DNA from: Kumtagia sp963829135
GTDB lineage: Bacteria; Pseudomonadota; Alphaproteobacteria; Rhizobiales; Rhizobiaceae
NCBI GenBank assembly: GCA_963829135.1
Contig: CAWHHO010000005.1
Location: 985,740-1,049,739, forward strand
Reading direction: 5' to 3'
Length of the DNA: 64,000 nucleotides
Shown: piece after piece, positions 53,067 through 62,250 of the stretch
How the letters are laid out: the number at the start of each line of letters is the position of its first letter
Position numbering within the stretch: the stretch's first letter is position 1
Position numbers and translations under genes: made by a program
The notes under the pieces: model-generated
Database searches by the model: none
What the model was told of the DNA's origin: nothing
The model's input: only the letters and a program-made list of their open reading frames with translations

Positions 53067-53651
53067 ATGGCGACAGATAAACATAAGGCTCGCGAAAGAG
53101 ACAAATCTAATCTCGTCGCCCTGCTTCCCGCGCTTAGGGCCTTCGCGCGAACATTCTGCAGGGACAAGACAAATGCCGACGACCTGGTCCAGGAGACCCT
53201 GGCGAAGGCCTTGTCGAACATGGATCAGTTCGAGCCTGGGACGCGGATGAAATCGTGGTTGTTCACGATCATGCGCAACACCTTCTACACCAGCATCAAA
53301 GTGTACAAGCGCGAACTGCCTGGGCTGATCGACTGTGTCGCTGCCTCACCGGCGACCGAAGCAAGTCAGGAATGGTGCGTGCGCAGCCGCGAAGTGCATG
53401 ATGCAATCGCCCGGCTTCCGCCTCATCACCGGGAAGTGCTGGTTCTCGTTGGGGTTCTGGGTACCAGCTACGAAGAGACCGCCGAGATCTGCGGCTGCGC
53501 CGTCGGGACGGTCAAGAGCCGGCTGAACCGCGCCCGGCTCAGCGTGCTGGACGATCTGGGGGAGGATTTTTCCGACACATTGGTGGAAACCTCCGCGCGG
53601 CACCTCACGCAGCGCTTCGAGGCGGACAGCCCGCGTCGCCGCCTGGCTTAG
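53067..53651 (+). CDS. EcfG-like general stress sigma factor (ECF15 type)
   Basis: 194 residues from the ATG at 53067; a GTG at 53058 is possible. Region 2 (LLPALRAFARTFCRDKTNAD, DLVQETLAKALSNMDQFEPG, MKSWLFTIMRNTFY) and region 4 (LPPHHREVLVLVGVLGTSYE, ETAEICGCAVGTVKSRLNRA) follow the EcfG pattern, including the TxxKSWLFTIxRN text of region 2.4. EcfG drives the general stress response when PhyR takes up its anti-sigma NepR. No phyR is in the window. It is probably a second EcfG paralogue, as often found in Mesorhizobium. Confidence 0.85.
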   Translation: MATDKHKARERDKSNLVALLPALRAFARTFCRDKTNADDLVQETLAKALSNMDQFEPGTRMKSWLFTIMRNTFYTSIKVYKRELPGLIDCVAASPATEASQEWCVRSREVHDAIARLPPHHREVLVLVGVLGTSYEETAEICGCAVGTVKSRLNRARLSVLDDLGEDFSDTLVETSARHLTQRFEADSPRRRLA

Positions 53652-53910
53652 GGTGCAGCCTGGTCTATTGCCCTCCTGGTTTAAGTTCACAACCTGTCGA
53701 AATCCTGCGGGCCATCTGTCCGGATAGGCGGAGCGAAAGCGCAACGAGGAGATATTGGCTTTTCAAGTCTCATTCGACCGCTCCGCGCTTCTCTGTCGGA
53801 AGCAGCGGCGTCAAACCCCAACCGCTCGAAGATCGAAACTTGCAACCGCTGCAGTCCGCAGAAGGGATTCACGACACCCAACCCTCGCAAGCCCGTTCCT
53901 GCGTGTGGGG

Positions 53911-54120
53911 CTAGTTTGGAGAGCGCTGCTGTCGACGAGCGGTAAGCGCGCTCTGCAGATCGATCGCCAACTTCAGCAGCCTGTCGGGCACGATCTCCTG
54001 TTCGATCTCATCCAAAATAGAGGACAGGCGAGTGTCCAACTCATTCTGTTCCAGCGGTCTGCCAACATGTGCAGACTTTTGAAGAACCGACTTACCCACA
54101 GCTCGCCTAACATACGTCAT
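53911..54120 (-). CDS. NepR-like small protein
   Basis: 69 residues with LDTRLSSILDEIEQEIVPDR followed by LLKLAIDLQSAL. This resembles the helix-VPDR-helix core of NepR, the anti-sigma factor of EcfG (..LrxmYdevvxepVPDRfxxLlxqL..). The match is short and judged by eye. Position next to an EcfG gene supports it, though NepR is usually in the same operon as ecfG. It could otherwise be a small stress protein of unknown role. Confidence 0.45.
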   Translation of the reverse strand: MTYVRRAVGKSVLQKSAHVGRPLEQNELDTRLSSILDEIEQEIVPDRLLKLAIDLQSALTARRQQRSPN

Positions 54121-54197
54121 GCATCAAATTATGTGTGAATTGTAGTTGCGAAAGCAAGAGCAAAAGGGGGCGTCGCGCACGTCACCAACGTTTAATT

Positions 54198-54224
54198 GTA
54201 AAGTGGAGGGCTTTACACCTCCAC
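54198..54224 (+). promoter_or_regulatory. overlapping alternative hairpins before the glycan operon
   Basis: GTAAAG (54198-54203) can pair with CTTTAC (54211-54216), or GTGGAGG (54203-54209) with CCTCCAC (54218-54224). The two hairpins overlap and exclude each other. The role, if any, is unknown; they lie upstream of the promoter match at 54274. Confidence 0.35.
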
Positions 54225-54273
54225 CGCCATTGACGTGGCTCTAGCTGCGGCATTCCGCCGCTCCGTTAGAAAT

Positions 54274-54298
54274 GGAACACGCCTCGCATTCCGAAGTT
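54274..54298 (+). promoter_or_regulatory. EcfG-type promoter of the glycan operon
   Basis: GGAAC (54274-54278), 16 bases, then AGTT (54295-54298). Transcription would begin near 54305, before a ribosome site AAAGGG (54315-54320) and the TTG start at 54329. It lies inside an upstream extension of the frame (ATG at 54272), which is therefore less likely to be the true start. Confidence 0.55.
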
Positions 54299-54328
54299 CG
54301 GCGCGGTCAACCGAAAAGGGCAACCGCT

Positions 54329-56675
54329 TTGAGCCATTCAGCGTCATCATCGGATACTGCGAAATCTGCCGAGCTAGCTTCGCCGCTGATCTGTTTCTCG
54401 CATTTGCGCTGGGACTTCGTTCTTCAACGTCCGCAGCATTTGATGAAGCGGTTTGCGAAAGACCGCCGCGTGTTTTTTTGGGAAGAGCATATTCCGACCG
54501 ACCATCATCTTCCGTATCTGGAGTTTCATGCATTCGATGACACCCAGGTCATAGCGGTTCGCCCGCGCGTGCCCCACGCTTGGCAAGGCGAAAAACTACA
54601 AATCGCGCTCTCAGGCCTGCTGGATCAGCTTCTCTTGCTTCATCGCGCGCAACGGCCGGTGCTGTGGTTCTACACGCCGATGATGTATCCGGTCGCGCGA
54701 CATCTCGATGCCGCCGCAGTCGTCTACGACTGCATGGATGAACTGTCGGCATTCCGCTTTGCTCCCCCCGAGTTGGGCGCGTGCGAGGAGCTCCTGATGG
54801 GTAGAGCCGATGTGGTTTTCACAGGCGGCCACAGCATCTATGAGGCAAAGCGGCGTCAGCACCCGAACATCCATCCTTTCCCATCGAGCGTCGACGTCGA
54901 GCATTTCATTGCCGCGCGGAAAATTCTGCCGCAGCAGCCCGATCAGGAAGCACTCTCGAAGCCTGTCTTGGGCTACTACGGCGTCGTCGATGAACGCATC
55001 GATCTGGAACTCATAGAGAAGCTGGCGGCGGCGCGCCCAGATTGGTCGATCGTGATCATCGGCCCCGTCGTAAAGATCGATCCCGAGACGCTGCCGCGGG
55101 CGAAGAACATTCATTATCTTGGCCGTAAGGAGTATGCGGAGCTCCCCGCCTATCTGGCAGGTTGGGACGTGGCGCTAATGCCTTTCGCCATGAACGATGC
55201 CACGCGCTTTATCAGTCCGACAAAAACGCCGGAATACCTCGCCGCCGGGCGACCGGTCGTGACCACGCCGATAAAGGATGTCATCCGACAGTATGGGGGC
55301 GTTGAGGGCGTTTTTGTCGCCGACGACGCGGTCTCATTCGTCGCACGCTTGCGAGCAGGCGCTTAAACTGTCCTCGCGCAAGAGCGGTTGGTTGACCGCC
55401 GTCGACGCGATTTTGAAGGCAACGTCATGGGACACTACTTTCCTCAAAATGTCCGACCTTCTCGACGAGACCATCGCGAACAACAATAGCGAGGAGATTG
55501 CTCCAGCCAACAAGCCTTCTGTGTTGCGGAAGCACGGATCGGCTCCCTATGATTATTTGATCGTGGGTGCAGGTTTCGCCGGATCGGTTATGGCCGAACG
55601 GCTTGCCGCCTCGGGCAAACGGGTGTTTCTTTGCGACCGGCGGCCCCATGTGGCCGGCAACGCTTTCGATTTCCGCAACGAGGCGGGCATTCTGGTCCAT
55701 AAGTATGGACCCCACATATTTCACACGAATAGCGAAGACATTTTCGCTTACCTTTCGCGGTTCACACGCTGGCGACCCTATGAGCACCGTGTTCTGGCGT
55801 CGGTTGACGACAAGCTGCTGCCAATCCCGATCAATCGCAGCACACTGAACGGACTATACGGACTCGACCTTCAGGACGACGAGGCGGCAGCAGAATTCTT
55901 GCGCGCGCGCGCAGAGCCGACGGCAGAAATACGCACCGCCCGCGACGTCGTCGTCTCGCAGGTGGGGACGCATCTCTACAGGACGTTCTTCGAGGGGTAC
56001 ACGCGCAAGCAGTGGGGCGTCGACCCCTCCAGTCTGGATCGGTCAGTTACCGCACGTATCCCCACCCGCACTTCCACCGATGATCGATATTTTCTTGATA
56101 CGTACCAGGCGATGCCTGCGGACGGTTTCACACATCTTTTCGAGAACATGCTGGATCGCGAGAACATCCGCGTCGAAACCGGTCTCGATTATCGGGAACT
56201 TCGTGGCCAGAAGCTTGCAAACCACACGATCTTCACAGGACCCATCGACGACTACTTCGATCAGCGGTTCGGCCCTTTGCCCTATCGCGGCCTTGAGTTT
56301 CAGCACGAGACGCTGGATCAAGAATGGTTTCAGTCTGTCGGCGTGGTCAATTATCCTTCGGAGGACGTGCGCCATACCCGGATTACCGAGTACAAGCATC
56401 TGACGGGGCAAAGCCACTCGAAAACCAGCATTTCCTACGAATTCGCCGTGGCGGACGGGGAACCCTATTATCCGGTGCCCAGGCCAGAGAACCAGGCGCT
56501 CTACAAGCAATATGAAGCACTTGCGCGCATGCTGCGCGACACGACGTTTGTGGGTCGGCTTGGTACCTACAAGTACTACAACATGGATCAGGTGGTTGGC
56601 CAGGCTTTGGCGACGTTCCGGCGTCTTGAGAATCTCGAGTCGACGGGCAAGATACGCGCAATGGCTGCCGAATGA
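54329..56675 (+). CDS. glycosyltransferase fused to UDP-galactopyranose mutase (one frameshift)
   Basis: About 781 residues once one extra base near 55344-55347 is removed. The first 400 residues are a GT-B glycosyltransferase (LICFSHLRWDFVLQRPQHLM, VYDCMDELSAF, LGYYGVVDERIDLELIEKLA, SPTKTPEYLAAGRPVV). The C-terminal 375 residues are UDP-galactopyranose mutase (YDYLIVGAGFAGSVMAERLA with the FAD Rossmann motif, HKYGPHIFHTNSEDIFAYLS, FEGYTRKQWGVDPSSLDRSV). The mutase has no suitable start of its own close to the FAD motif, so I read one fused protein. It would supply and perhaps transfer galactofuranose. The stop overlaps the next gene as ATGA. Confidence 0.75.
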
Positions 56676-57760
56676 CGGCTGGTCCTCTGATCGTCCTTGC
56701 GACCGACAGTTCTGTTCCCTCCGGCGTCGGCGAGCACATGCTGACGCTGGCGCGTGCGCTGGAAGCCAGATATCAGGTGGCACTCGCGTTCCCCGCACGG
56801 GGGGATGGCACCCGCTTCCTGCGCCGCAGCTTGCAAGCCGGCCACGAGACCCGAGCGATACACGACCGCAGCGCATTCTCGGGGTGGCTTAGGTTGCGCC
56901 GACCGGCAATTCTACATGTTCATGCTGGCATCGGCTGGGAAGGCCACCAGCTCGTCGAGGCAGGCAGGAATGCAGGCGTCCCGGTCGTGCGTACCGAACA
57001 CCTTCCCTATCTGCTCACCGACCCCGACCAAAAGCAGCAGCACGATCGTGCGGCCAGGTTGGCCCATGGCCTCGTTGCTGTCTCGGAAGCTGCGGCCGAA
57101 AGTTACCGAGCCCAAGGTTTTTCGAGTATCGTCACAATACGCAATGGCATCGACGCCCCGGAAGCCCGACGGGCTCGCAGCGAAACTCGCGCCTCGCTCG
57201 ATATTGCCGAGGATGTGCCGGTGGTCCTGACGGTCGCCCGCTTCACCCCTCAGAAAGGGCACGGGGTCTTGGTGCAGGCAATGGTGCAGGTTGCACAGCG
57301 CGTGCCCCGAGCCTTGTTTATCCTGGTTGGTGATGGGCCCGACAAAGCAGCTATCGAAGCTCTCGCAACAACGTCTGTATTAGAGAACGTGCTATTTCTG
57401 GGCAGGCGCCCCGACGTACCGGACCTGCTCGCCGCCGCAGACCTTTTCGTACTGCCATCGTTGTTTGAAGGGCTGCCTTTGGTCGTCCTGGAAGCAATGG
57501 CGCTGGAACTGCCGGTGGTCGCCACGCGCGTCGGGGGGACCGTCGAAGCATTGGGCAGCGATCATCCATTTCTGGTGACCGCTGCAAGCCCGTCACTCCT
57601 CGCCGCAGCGATCGTCACTGCACTTTGCGACGACGATCTCCGACGGGCGGTCGGCCGCAAACAAAGGCTGCGGTTTGAGGAGCGTTTTACCGCATCCCGC
57701 ATGGGTCTGGAGACGGCAGAACTTTACGACGAGCTCGCAAGAAGGACTGGATCGCTATGA
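56672..57760 (+). CDS. glycosyltransferase family 4 protein
   Basis: 362 residues with the GT-B/GT4 pattern. The N-terminal part reads SGVGEHMLTLARALEARYQV, and the donor-binding half VLTVARFTPQKGHGVLVQAM, LFILVGDGPDKAAIEALA and PSLFEGLPLVVLEAMALELP (E-x7-E motif). It transfers a sugar, probably to the growing glycan made by this operon. It overlaps both neighbours by four bases. Confidence 0.9.
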   Translation: MTAGPLIVLATDSSVPSGVGEHMLTLARALEARYQVALAFPARGDGTRFLRRSLQAGHETRAIHDRSAFSGWLRLRRPAILHVHAGIGWEGHQLVEAGRNAGVPVVRTEHLPYLLTDPDQKQQHDRAARLAHGLVAVSEAAAESYRAQGFSSIVTIRNGIDAPEARRARSETRASLDIAEDVPVVLTVARFTPQKGHGVLVQAMVQVAQRVPRALFILVGDGPDKAAIEALATTSVLENVLFLGRRPDVPDLLAAADLFVLPSLFEGLPLVVLEAMALELPVVATRVGGTVEALGSDHPFLVTAASPSLLAAAIVTALCDDDLRRAVGRKQRLRFEERFTASRMGLETAELYDELARRTGSL

Positions 57761-58764
57761 GTGGTGTCTCGGAACGCCTCAGGGTTGGCTTTATCGGAGC
57801 AGGAGGCATCGCACAGCGCCACATCGACGTCCTGCGCCAAATGCCAGATGTCGAGATCGTCGCTGTCGCTGATTCGGATTTCAGCCGCGCGGCTGCGGTG
57901 GCCGACAAGTTGGGGGCGCAGGCATACAATAGCTACAGTGACATCATAGCTCGGGAGCGCCTCGATTGTGTCTATGTATGCGTTCCTCCATTCGCGCACG
58001 GAGCCATCGAAGCCGCGCTTATTGCCGCCGGCCTGCCCTTCTTCGTTGAGAAACCCTTGTCGCTGGACATCACCACGGCGGAGCGCCTGGCTCGGCAAAT
58101 AGAGGATCGCCAACTTGTCACCGCCGTTGGCTACCATTGGCGATATCTCGATACGGTGGAAGAGGCACGGGGACTTCTTGCCGACAAGCCTGCAACGCTA
58201 GTAACCGGCCACTGGCTCGACCAGACCCCGCCACCGCAATGGTGGTGGCGTCAGGATCGGTCGGGGGGACAGGTCGTCGAGCAGGCGACGCACTTGATCG
58301 ATCTGGCTCGCCATCTCGTCGGCGAGGTGACTGAGGTATACGCACAGGGCGCCCACTCCACCCCGCGCGACGCGTTTCCCGGTCTCGATGTTGCGACTGC
58401 CACAGCCGCTTCACTTCGCTTCGCCACCGGCGCGGTCGGCACGCTTTCTGCCACCTGCCTGCTCGGTTGGGGTCATCGGATCGGCTTGAACCTGTTCGGC
58501 GACGCATTGGCTATCGAATTGTCCGACCGCGACATCATGGTTGACGTCGGGCGCGGACGCCCGGTCCGGCAGTCCGAAGGCGACCCGGTGGAGCGCGAGG
58601 ATCGGGATTTCCTGAATGCGGTTCGCGGCCTGCCCAGCCGTATTCGATGCCCCTACAAAGAGGCCCTGAAAACGCATCGGGTCGCTTTGGCGATCTCCCA
58701 ATCAGCCTTGTCGCACCGTCCCGTGAGCATCGAAGCGGGGGATATGGCGGCGCTCCATGCATGA
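57757..58764 (+). CDS. Gfo/Idh/MocA family oxidoreductase
   Basis: 335 residues. The Rossmann motif GFIGAGGIAQRHIDVLRQMP is at the N-terminus, followed by YVCVPPFAHGAIEAALIAAG and the catalytic FVEKPLSLDI. The second half (GHWLDQTPPPQWWWRQDRSG, QATHLIDLARHLVGEV) is typical of sugar or cyclitol dehydrogenases. It probably oxidises or epimerises a sugar for the glycan. Overlaps of four and eight bases tie it to its neighbours. Confidence 0.88.
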   Translation: MSGVSERLRVGFIGAGGIAQRHIDVLRQMPDVEIVAVADSDFSRAAAVADKLGAQAYNSYSDIIARERLDCVYVCVPPFAHGAIEAALIAAGLPFFVEKPLSLDITTAERLARQIEDRQLVTAVGYHWRYLDTVEEARGLLADKPATLVTGHWLDQTPPPQWWWRQDRSGGQVVEQATHLIDLARHLVGEVTEVYAQGAHSTPRDAFPGLDVATATAASLRFATGAVGTLSATCLLGWGHRIGLNLFGDALAIELSDRDIMVDVGRGRPVRQSEGDPVEREDRDFLNAVRGLPSRIRCPYKEALKTHRVALAISQSALSHRPVSIEAGDMAALHA

Positions 58765-59848
58765 ACATCGAACCGTTCGGTCACTCGGTATCGAGGCCCC
58801 GGGTAAGGCTTACTTCTTTTCCTACGATGAGAATCCGCCTTCGGAAGGGCAGGTTCGGCTGGACGCGCTCTATAGCGGCTTTTCTGCCGGTACCGAGCTG
58901 ACCTTCCTGAAGGACACAAATCCATACCTGCGCTCGCGATGGGACGCGGAGCGTGGTGTGTTTGTAGGCGGCGAACCAAGTGTGCGTTTCCCTGTGCCTT
59001 TTCTCGGCTACATGGAAGTCGGACGCGTTTCCGAAAGCCACGCGGACGGCTTCAAGCCGGGCGATGTCATAGGTTCAACCTACGGCCACAAATCGGGCCA
59101 CATCGCTGATCCCTTTCGGGAATTGATGGTCCGTATTCCCGAAGACATCGATCCAATTCTCGGTGTCTTCGTGGCTCAGATGGGGCCGATCGCTGCGAAT
59201 GGCATCCTGCATGCCGACGCCGAGGTCTACGGGCAAGATGTGAGACATCTGGGCGAGAGCCTTGCCGGGAAATGCGTTGTTGTGTTCGGTGGCGGCACAG
59301 TGGGCATGCTGACCGCGTTGTTCGCGCAAAGCGCTGGCGCTGAAACGATCGTCGCCGAACCCTCCCCGTGGCGCCGCGACAGGGCCGCCGCACTTGGGCT
59401 GAAAGCAATGGCCGAAGACGAGGCCTGGCAGCACGCAAAGACATGGCACCATGGTGGAAATGACCGGGGAGCCGACGTTGTTTTTCAGACGCGGGCGCGG
59501 TCGGAAAGCATGCACGACGCACTGCGCGCGTTAAGGCCGCAAGGCACCGTGATCGACCTCGCTTTCTACCAGGACGGAGCCGATCGGACGCGCTTCGGCG
59601 AAGAGTTTCATCATAACGGACTTTCTATCCGCTGCGCGCAGATCGACCGCGTGCCGCGGGGACTATCACACCAGTGGGACCGTCGCCGGCTTTCGGCGGA
59701 GACGATGTCGCTGCTCAAATGTCATGGCGAGACCATTCGCCGTGAATTGATCACGCATATCGTTCCGATCGGTGATGCGCCGGCTTTCCTGTCTCATCTG
59801 GTTTGCGAGCGCCCGGAATTTCTGCAGATCGTATTCAGCTTCGAATGA
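58757..59848 (+). CDS. zinc-type (MDR) alcohol dehydrogenase-like protein
   Basis: 363 residues. The GroES-like N-terminal half has YSGFSAGTELTFLKDTNPYL, FLGYMEVGRVSESHADGFKP and GDVIGSTYGHKSGH. The Rossmann half has GKCVVVFGGGTVGMLTALFA and DVVFQTRARSESMHDALRAL. The usual Cys/His zinc ligands of classical members are not obvious. It forms a pair with the Gfo/Idh enzyme, as often seen in sugar modification operons. Its stop overlaps the next start. Confidence 0.83.
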   Translation: MHEHRTVRSLGIEAPGKAYFFSYDENPPSEGQVRLDALYSGFSAGTELTFLKDTNPYLRSRWDAERGVFVGGEPSVRFPVPFLGYMEVGRVSESHADGFKPGDVIGSTYGHKSGHIADPFRELMVRIPEDIDPILGVFVAQMGPIAANGILHADAEVYGQDVRHLGESLAGKCVVVFGGGTVGMLTALFAQSAGAETIVAEPSPWRRDRAAALGLKAMAEDEAWQHAKTWHHGGNDRGADVVFQTRARSESMHDALRALRPQGTVIDLAFYQDGADRTRFGEEFHHNGLSIRCAQIDRVPRGLSHQWDRRRLSAETMSLLKCHGETIRRELITHIVPIGDAPAFLSHLVCERPEFLQIVFSFE

Positions 59849-62250
59849 ACAGCGAAAATCCGCCGCCGATTCGTATCCTGTTCGTCTTCGCTTGGCTGGT
59901 TGTCGGCGGGGAGGAAACGGAAGTCAGGCTGCTCGCCCGCAACCTCGATCCGCAGCGTTATCGCATCGATGTGGTCGCGTGTTTCCGTTTGCCAAGTATG
60001 CCGGAGCAGTCTCACCATCAACTCGAAGCGCTGGGTGTGGACGTCGATCGCGTCCCCTACGATTTATCCTTCGAGGACACGGTTGAATACCTCGCGCACA
60101 AAATCCCCGGCTACGACATCATCGTTTCCTGCCAGAATGTTGCAGACATTTACCCTGCGCTGGAAAAACTGCATTGGCGCCCTCCCTTGATCGAGCATGG
60201 CGGGCTGGTGTCGGAGGCGCTGGCTGGCCCGAAGCACTTCACCGCCCGCTACATCGGGGTCTGCCGCTCGATCCGCGACGCCGCGGCCTCGAAAATGCCT
60301 GGGCGCGAAACGGCTGCACTCGAAATTCCGTCCATGGTTGATCTCAGCGAGTTCGCGATCGCTGACCGGGACGCTGTGCGCGCTTCACTCGGGATTACGC
60401 CCAGCGATCTGGTCATCGGCTGGGTGGGAAGGCTTGACGCAAAGAAGCGGGTTGAAGACTTCATCGAAGCAGCGGCGCTTGTTCATAAGCGGCTCCCGCA
60501 GCTCAGGTTTATTGTGGTCGGCGGACCGGACGCCTTCATGCCTGACTATGCCGAGACGCTGCGCCAGCTCGCCTTCGCAAAAGGCCTCTCGCGTCACCTC
60601 ACCTTTCTCGGCGATCGCGAGGATGTTCCCGATCTGCTTGCGGCTATGGACCTCTTCGTCTGGCTGTCACGGGGCGAAGGCATGCCTCACGTGATCTCCG
60701 AGGCGGGAGCCGCGAGTTGTCCCGTAATAGCGACCGCTGACAACGGTTCGATGCAGCAGATTGAGGACGGTGTGAGTGGGCTGTTTGTTCCTCATGAATT
60801 GCCGCCTGATGTGGCCGCTGCGATAGAAAGATTGGCCCGCGACCCCGAGCTTCGCCGGAATTTGGGGAGCGCGCTACGGCGCAAAGTGGAGGGCACCTAT
60901 GCTGCAGAATTTGTTGTGCCCCGGTGGCAGGCGGTGTTTAACGATGTCCTGAAAGAGAGGACGCAGCCACCAGCTTCGTTCCAAACCTTCAATAGTTTTG
61001 TTCAGGGCGGCTTCGAATGTTCTACGCATAAGCGGCGCGACGGCTTTCGCCTGGATCTGCTTGCGTCTACCGCACACGATACCAATGCCGGCCAGGATTA
61101 CGGTCAGCTCGCCGATCACGGAATCCGCACAGTGCGAGACGGCTTGCGGTGGCACCTGATCGAGAAGGGCGACGGCAAGTACGACTGGTCGAGCTTCCTC
61201 CCCATGTTGCGCGCCGCTTCGGCGTCGCGCACGCAGGTCGTATGGGATTTGATGCATTACGGTTGGCCGGATGACCTGGACATATGGTCATCTACATTCG
61301 CAACACGATTTGCGCGCTTCGCCGCCGCGGCGGCACGTGTCGTACGTGACGAGACGAACGAAATCCCCTTCTATTGCCCGGTCAACGAGATATCATTCCA
61401 TGCCTGGGGCGGCGGCGATGCCTCTTACCTCAATCCCTATATGCGTGGTCGGGGCTTCGAACTGAAGGTACAGCTCTCGCGAGCCGCCATTGCGGCCATG
61501 CAGGAAATCCTAGTGGTTGATCCTCGCGCTCGATTTGTCCATTGCGAGCCGGCGATCAACATCGTTGCCGACCCCTCAAGACCCACTACGCGGGCAGCAG
61601 CCGAAGGCGCGCGGCTCGCGCAATTTCAGGCATTTGATATGATCTCCGGACGCCTTTGGCCGCAAATCGGAGGCGAAGAGAAGCTGCTCGATATCGTCGG
61701 GCTAAACTATTACCACGATAATCAATGGATTTTCGGCGGTCCGCCTATATCGGCCGGCCATCCGCAGTCAAAGCGCTTCCGCTACTTCCTTACGGAGACT
61801 TACGCACGCTATGGGCGGCCGCTGCTCGTCGCCGAAACAGGGACCGAGGGTGATGGCCGTGCAAGCTGGTTTGCCATGATTGCCTCCGAAGTCCAGGCAG
61901 CGCGAACCGCTGGAGTGCCAGTGGAAGGTATTTGCCTTTATCCCATCGTCAACCATCTCGGCTGGGATAACGACCGCGACTGCCCCAGCGGTCTCTTATC
62001 AAGCAGCGCGGCGAACGGCCGTCGCGACATTCATGCGCCCCTCGCGACCGCAATCAAGCAGTGGCGCGATGACAACAAGAACGGCTTCGCGCGGTGCAGC
62101 GATGCAGCAGTGACCCTTCGCGAGCGAGACGCATCGTCGTCATCAGCGATTTCTGCGAGGGAGACGCTTCTGACCTTCCCGTACCGACCGTGGATGCGGC
62201 TAAGCGGGCGTGGTTGTCCGGCGAGCGCGGGCCTGCGCCGACACTTTTAA
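59845..62250 (+). CDS. glycosyltransferase (GT4)-glycoside hydrolase (clan GH-A) fusion
   Basis: 801 residues as read. Residues about 8-380 form a GT4 glycosyltransferase (GWVGRLDAKKRVEDFIEAAA, LVWLSRGEGMPHVISEAGAA with E278 and E286 of the E-x7-E motif). From about 400 to 760 follows a TIM-barrel glycosidase: RTVRDGLRWHLIEKGDGKYD, YCPVNEISFHAWGG (E515 as acid/base) and LLVAETGTEGDGR (E664 as nucleophile). The GH part resembles family-1-like beta-glycosidases. The last 40 residues have no family text and overlap the next gene by 157 bases, so the C-terminus may be a frameshift artefact. Synthesis and trimming activities in one chain are unusual. Confidence 0.82.
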   Translation: MNSENPPPIRILFVFAWLVVGGEETEVRLLARNLDPQRYRIDVVACFRLPSMPEQSHHQLEALGVDVDRVPYDLSFEDTVEYLAHKIPGYDIIVSCQNVADIYPALEKLHWRPPLIEHGGLVSEALAGPKHFTARYIGVCRSIRDAAASKMPGRETAALEIPSMVDLSEFAIADRDAVRASLGITPSDLVIGWVGRLDAKKRVEDFIEAAALVHKRLPQLRFIVVGGPDAFMPDYAETLRQLAFAKGLSRHLTFLGDREDVPDLLAAMDLFVWLSRGEGMPHVISEAGAASCPVIATADNGSMQQIEDGVSGLFVPHELPPDVAAAIERLARDPELRRNLGSALRRKVEGTYAAEFVVPRWQAVFNDVLKERTQPPASFQTFNSFVQGGFECSTHKRRDGFRLDLLASTAHDTNAGQDYGQLADHGIRTVRDGLRWHLIEKGDGKYDWSSFLPMLRAASASRTQVVWDLMHYGWPDDLDIWSSTFATRFARFAAAAARVVRDETNEIPFYCPVNEISFHAWGGGDASYLNPYMRGRGFELKVQLSRAAIAAMQEILVVDPRARFVHCEPAINIVADPSRPTTRAAAEGARLAQFQAFDMISGRLWPQIGGEEKLLDIVGLNYYHDNQWIFGGPPISAGHPQSKRFRYFLTETYARYGRPLLVAETGTEGDGRASWFAMIASEVQAARTAGVPVEGICLYPIVNHLGWDNDRDCPSGLLSSSAANGRRDIHAPLATAIKQWRDDNKNGFARCSDAAVTLRERDASSSSAISARETLLTFPYRPWMRLSGRGCPASAGLRRHF

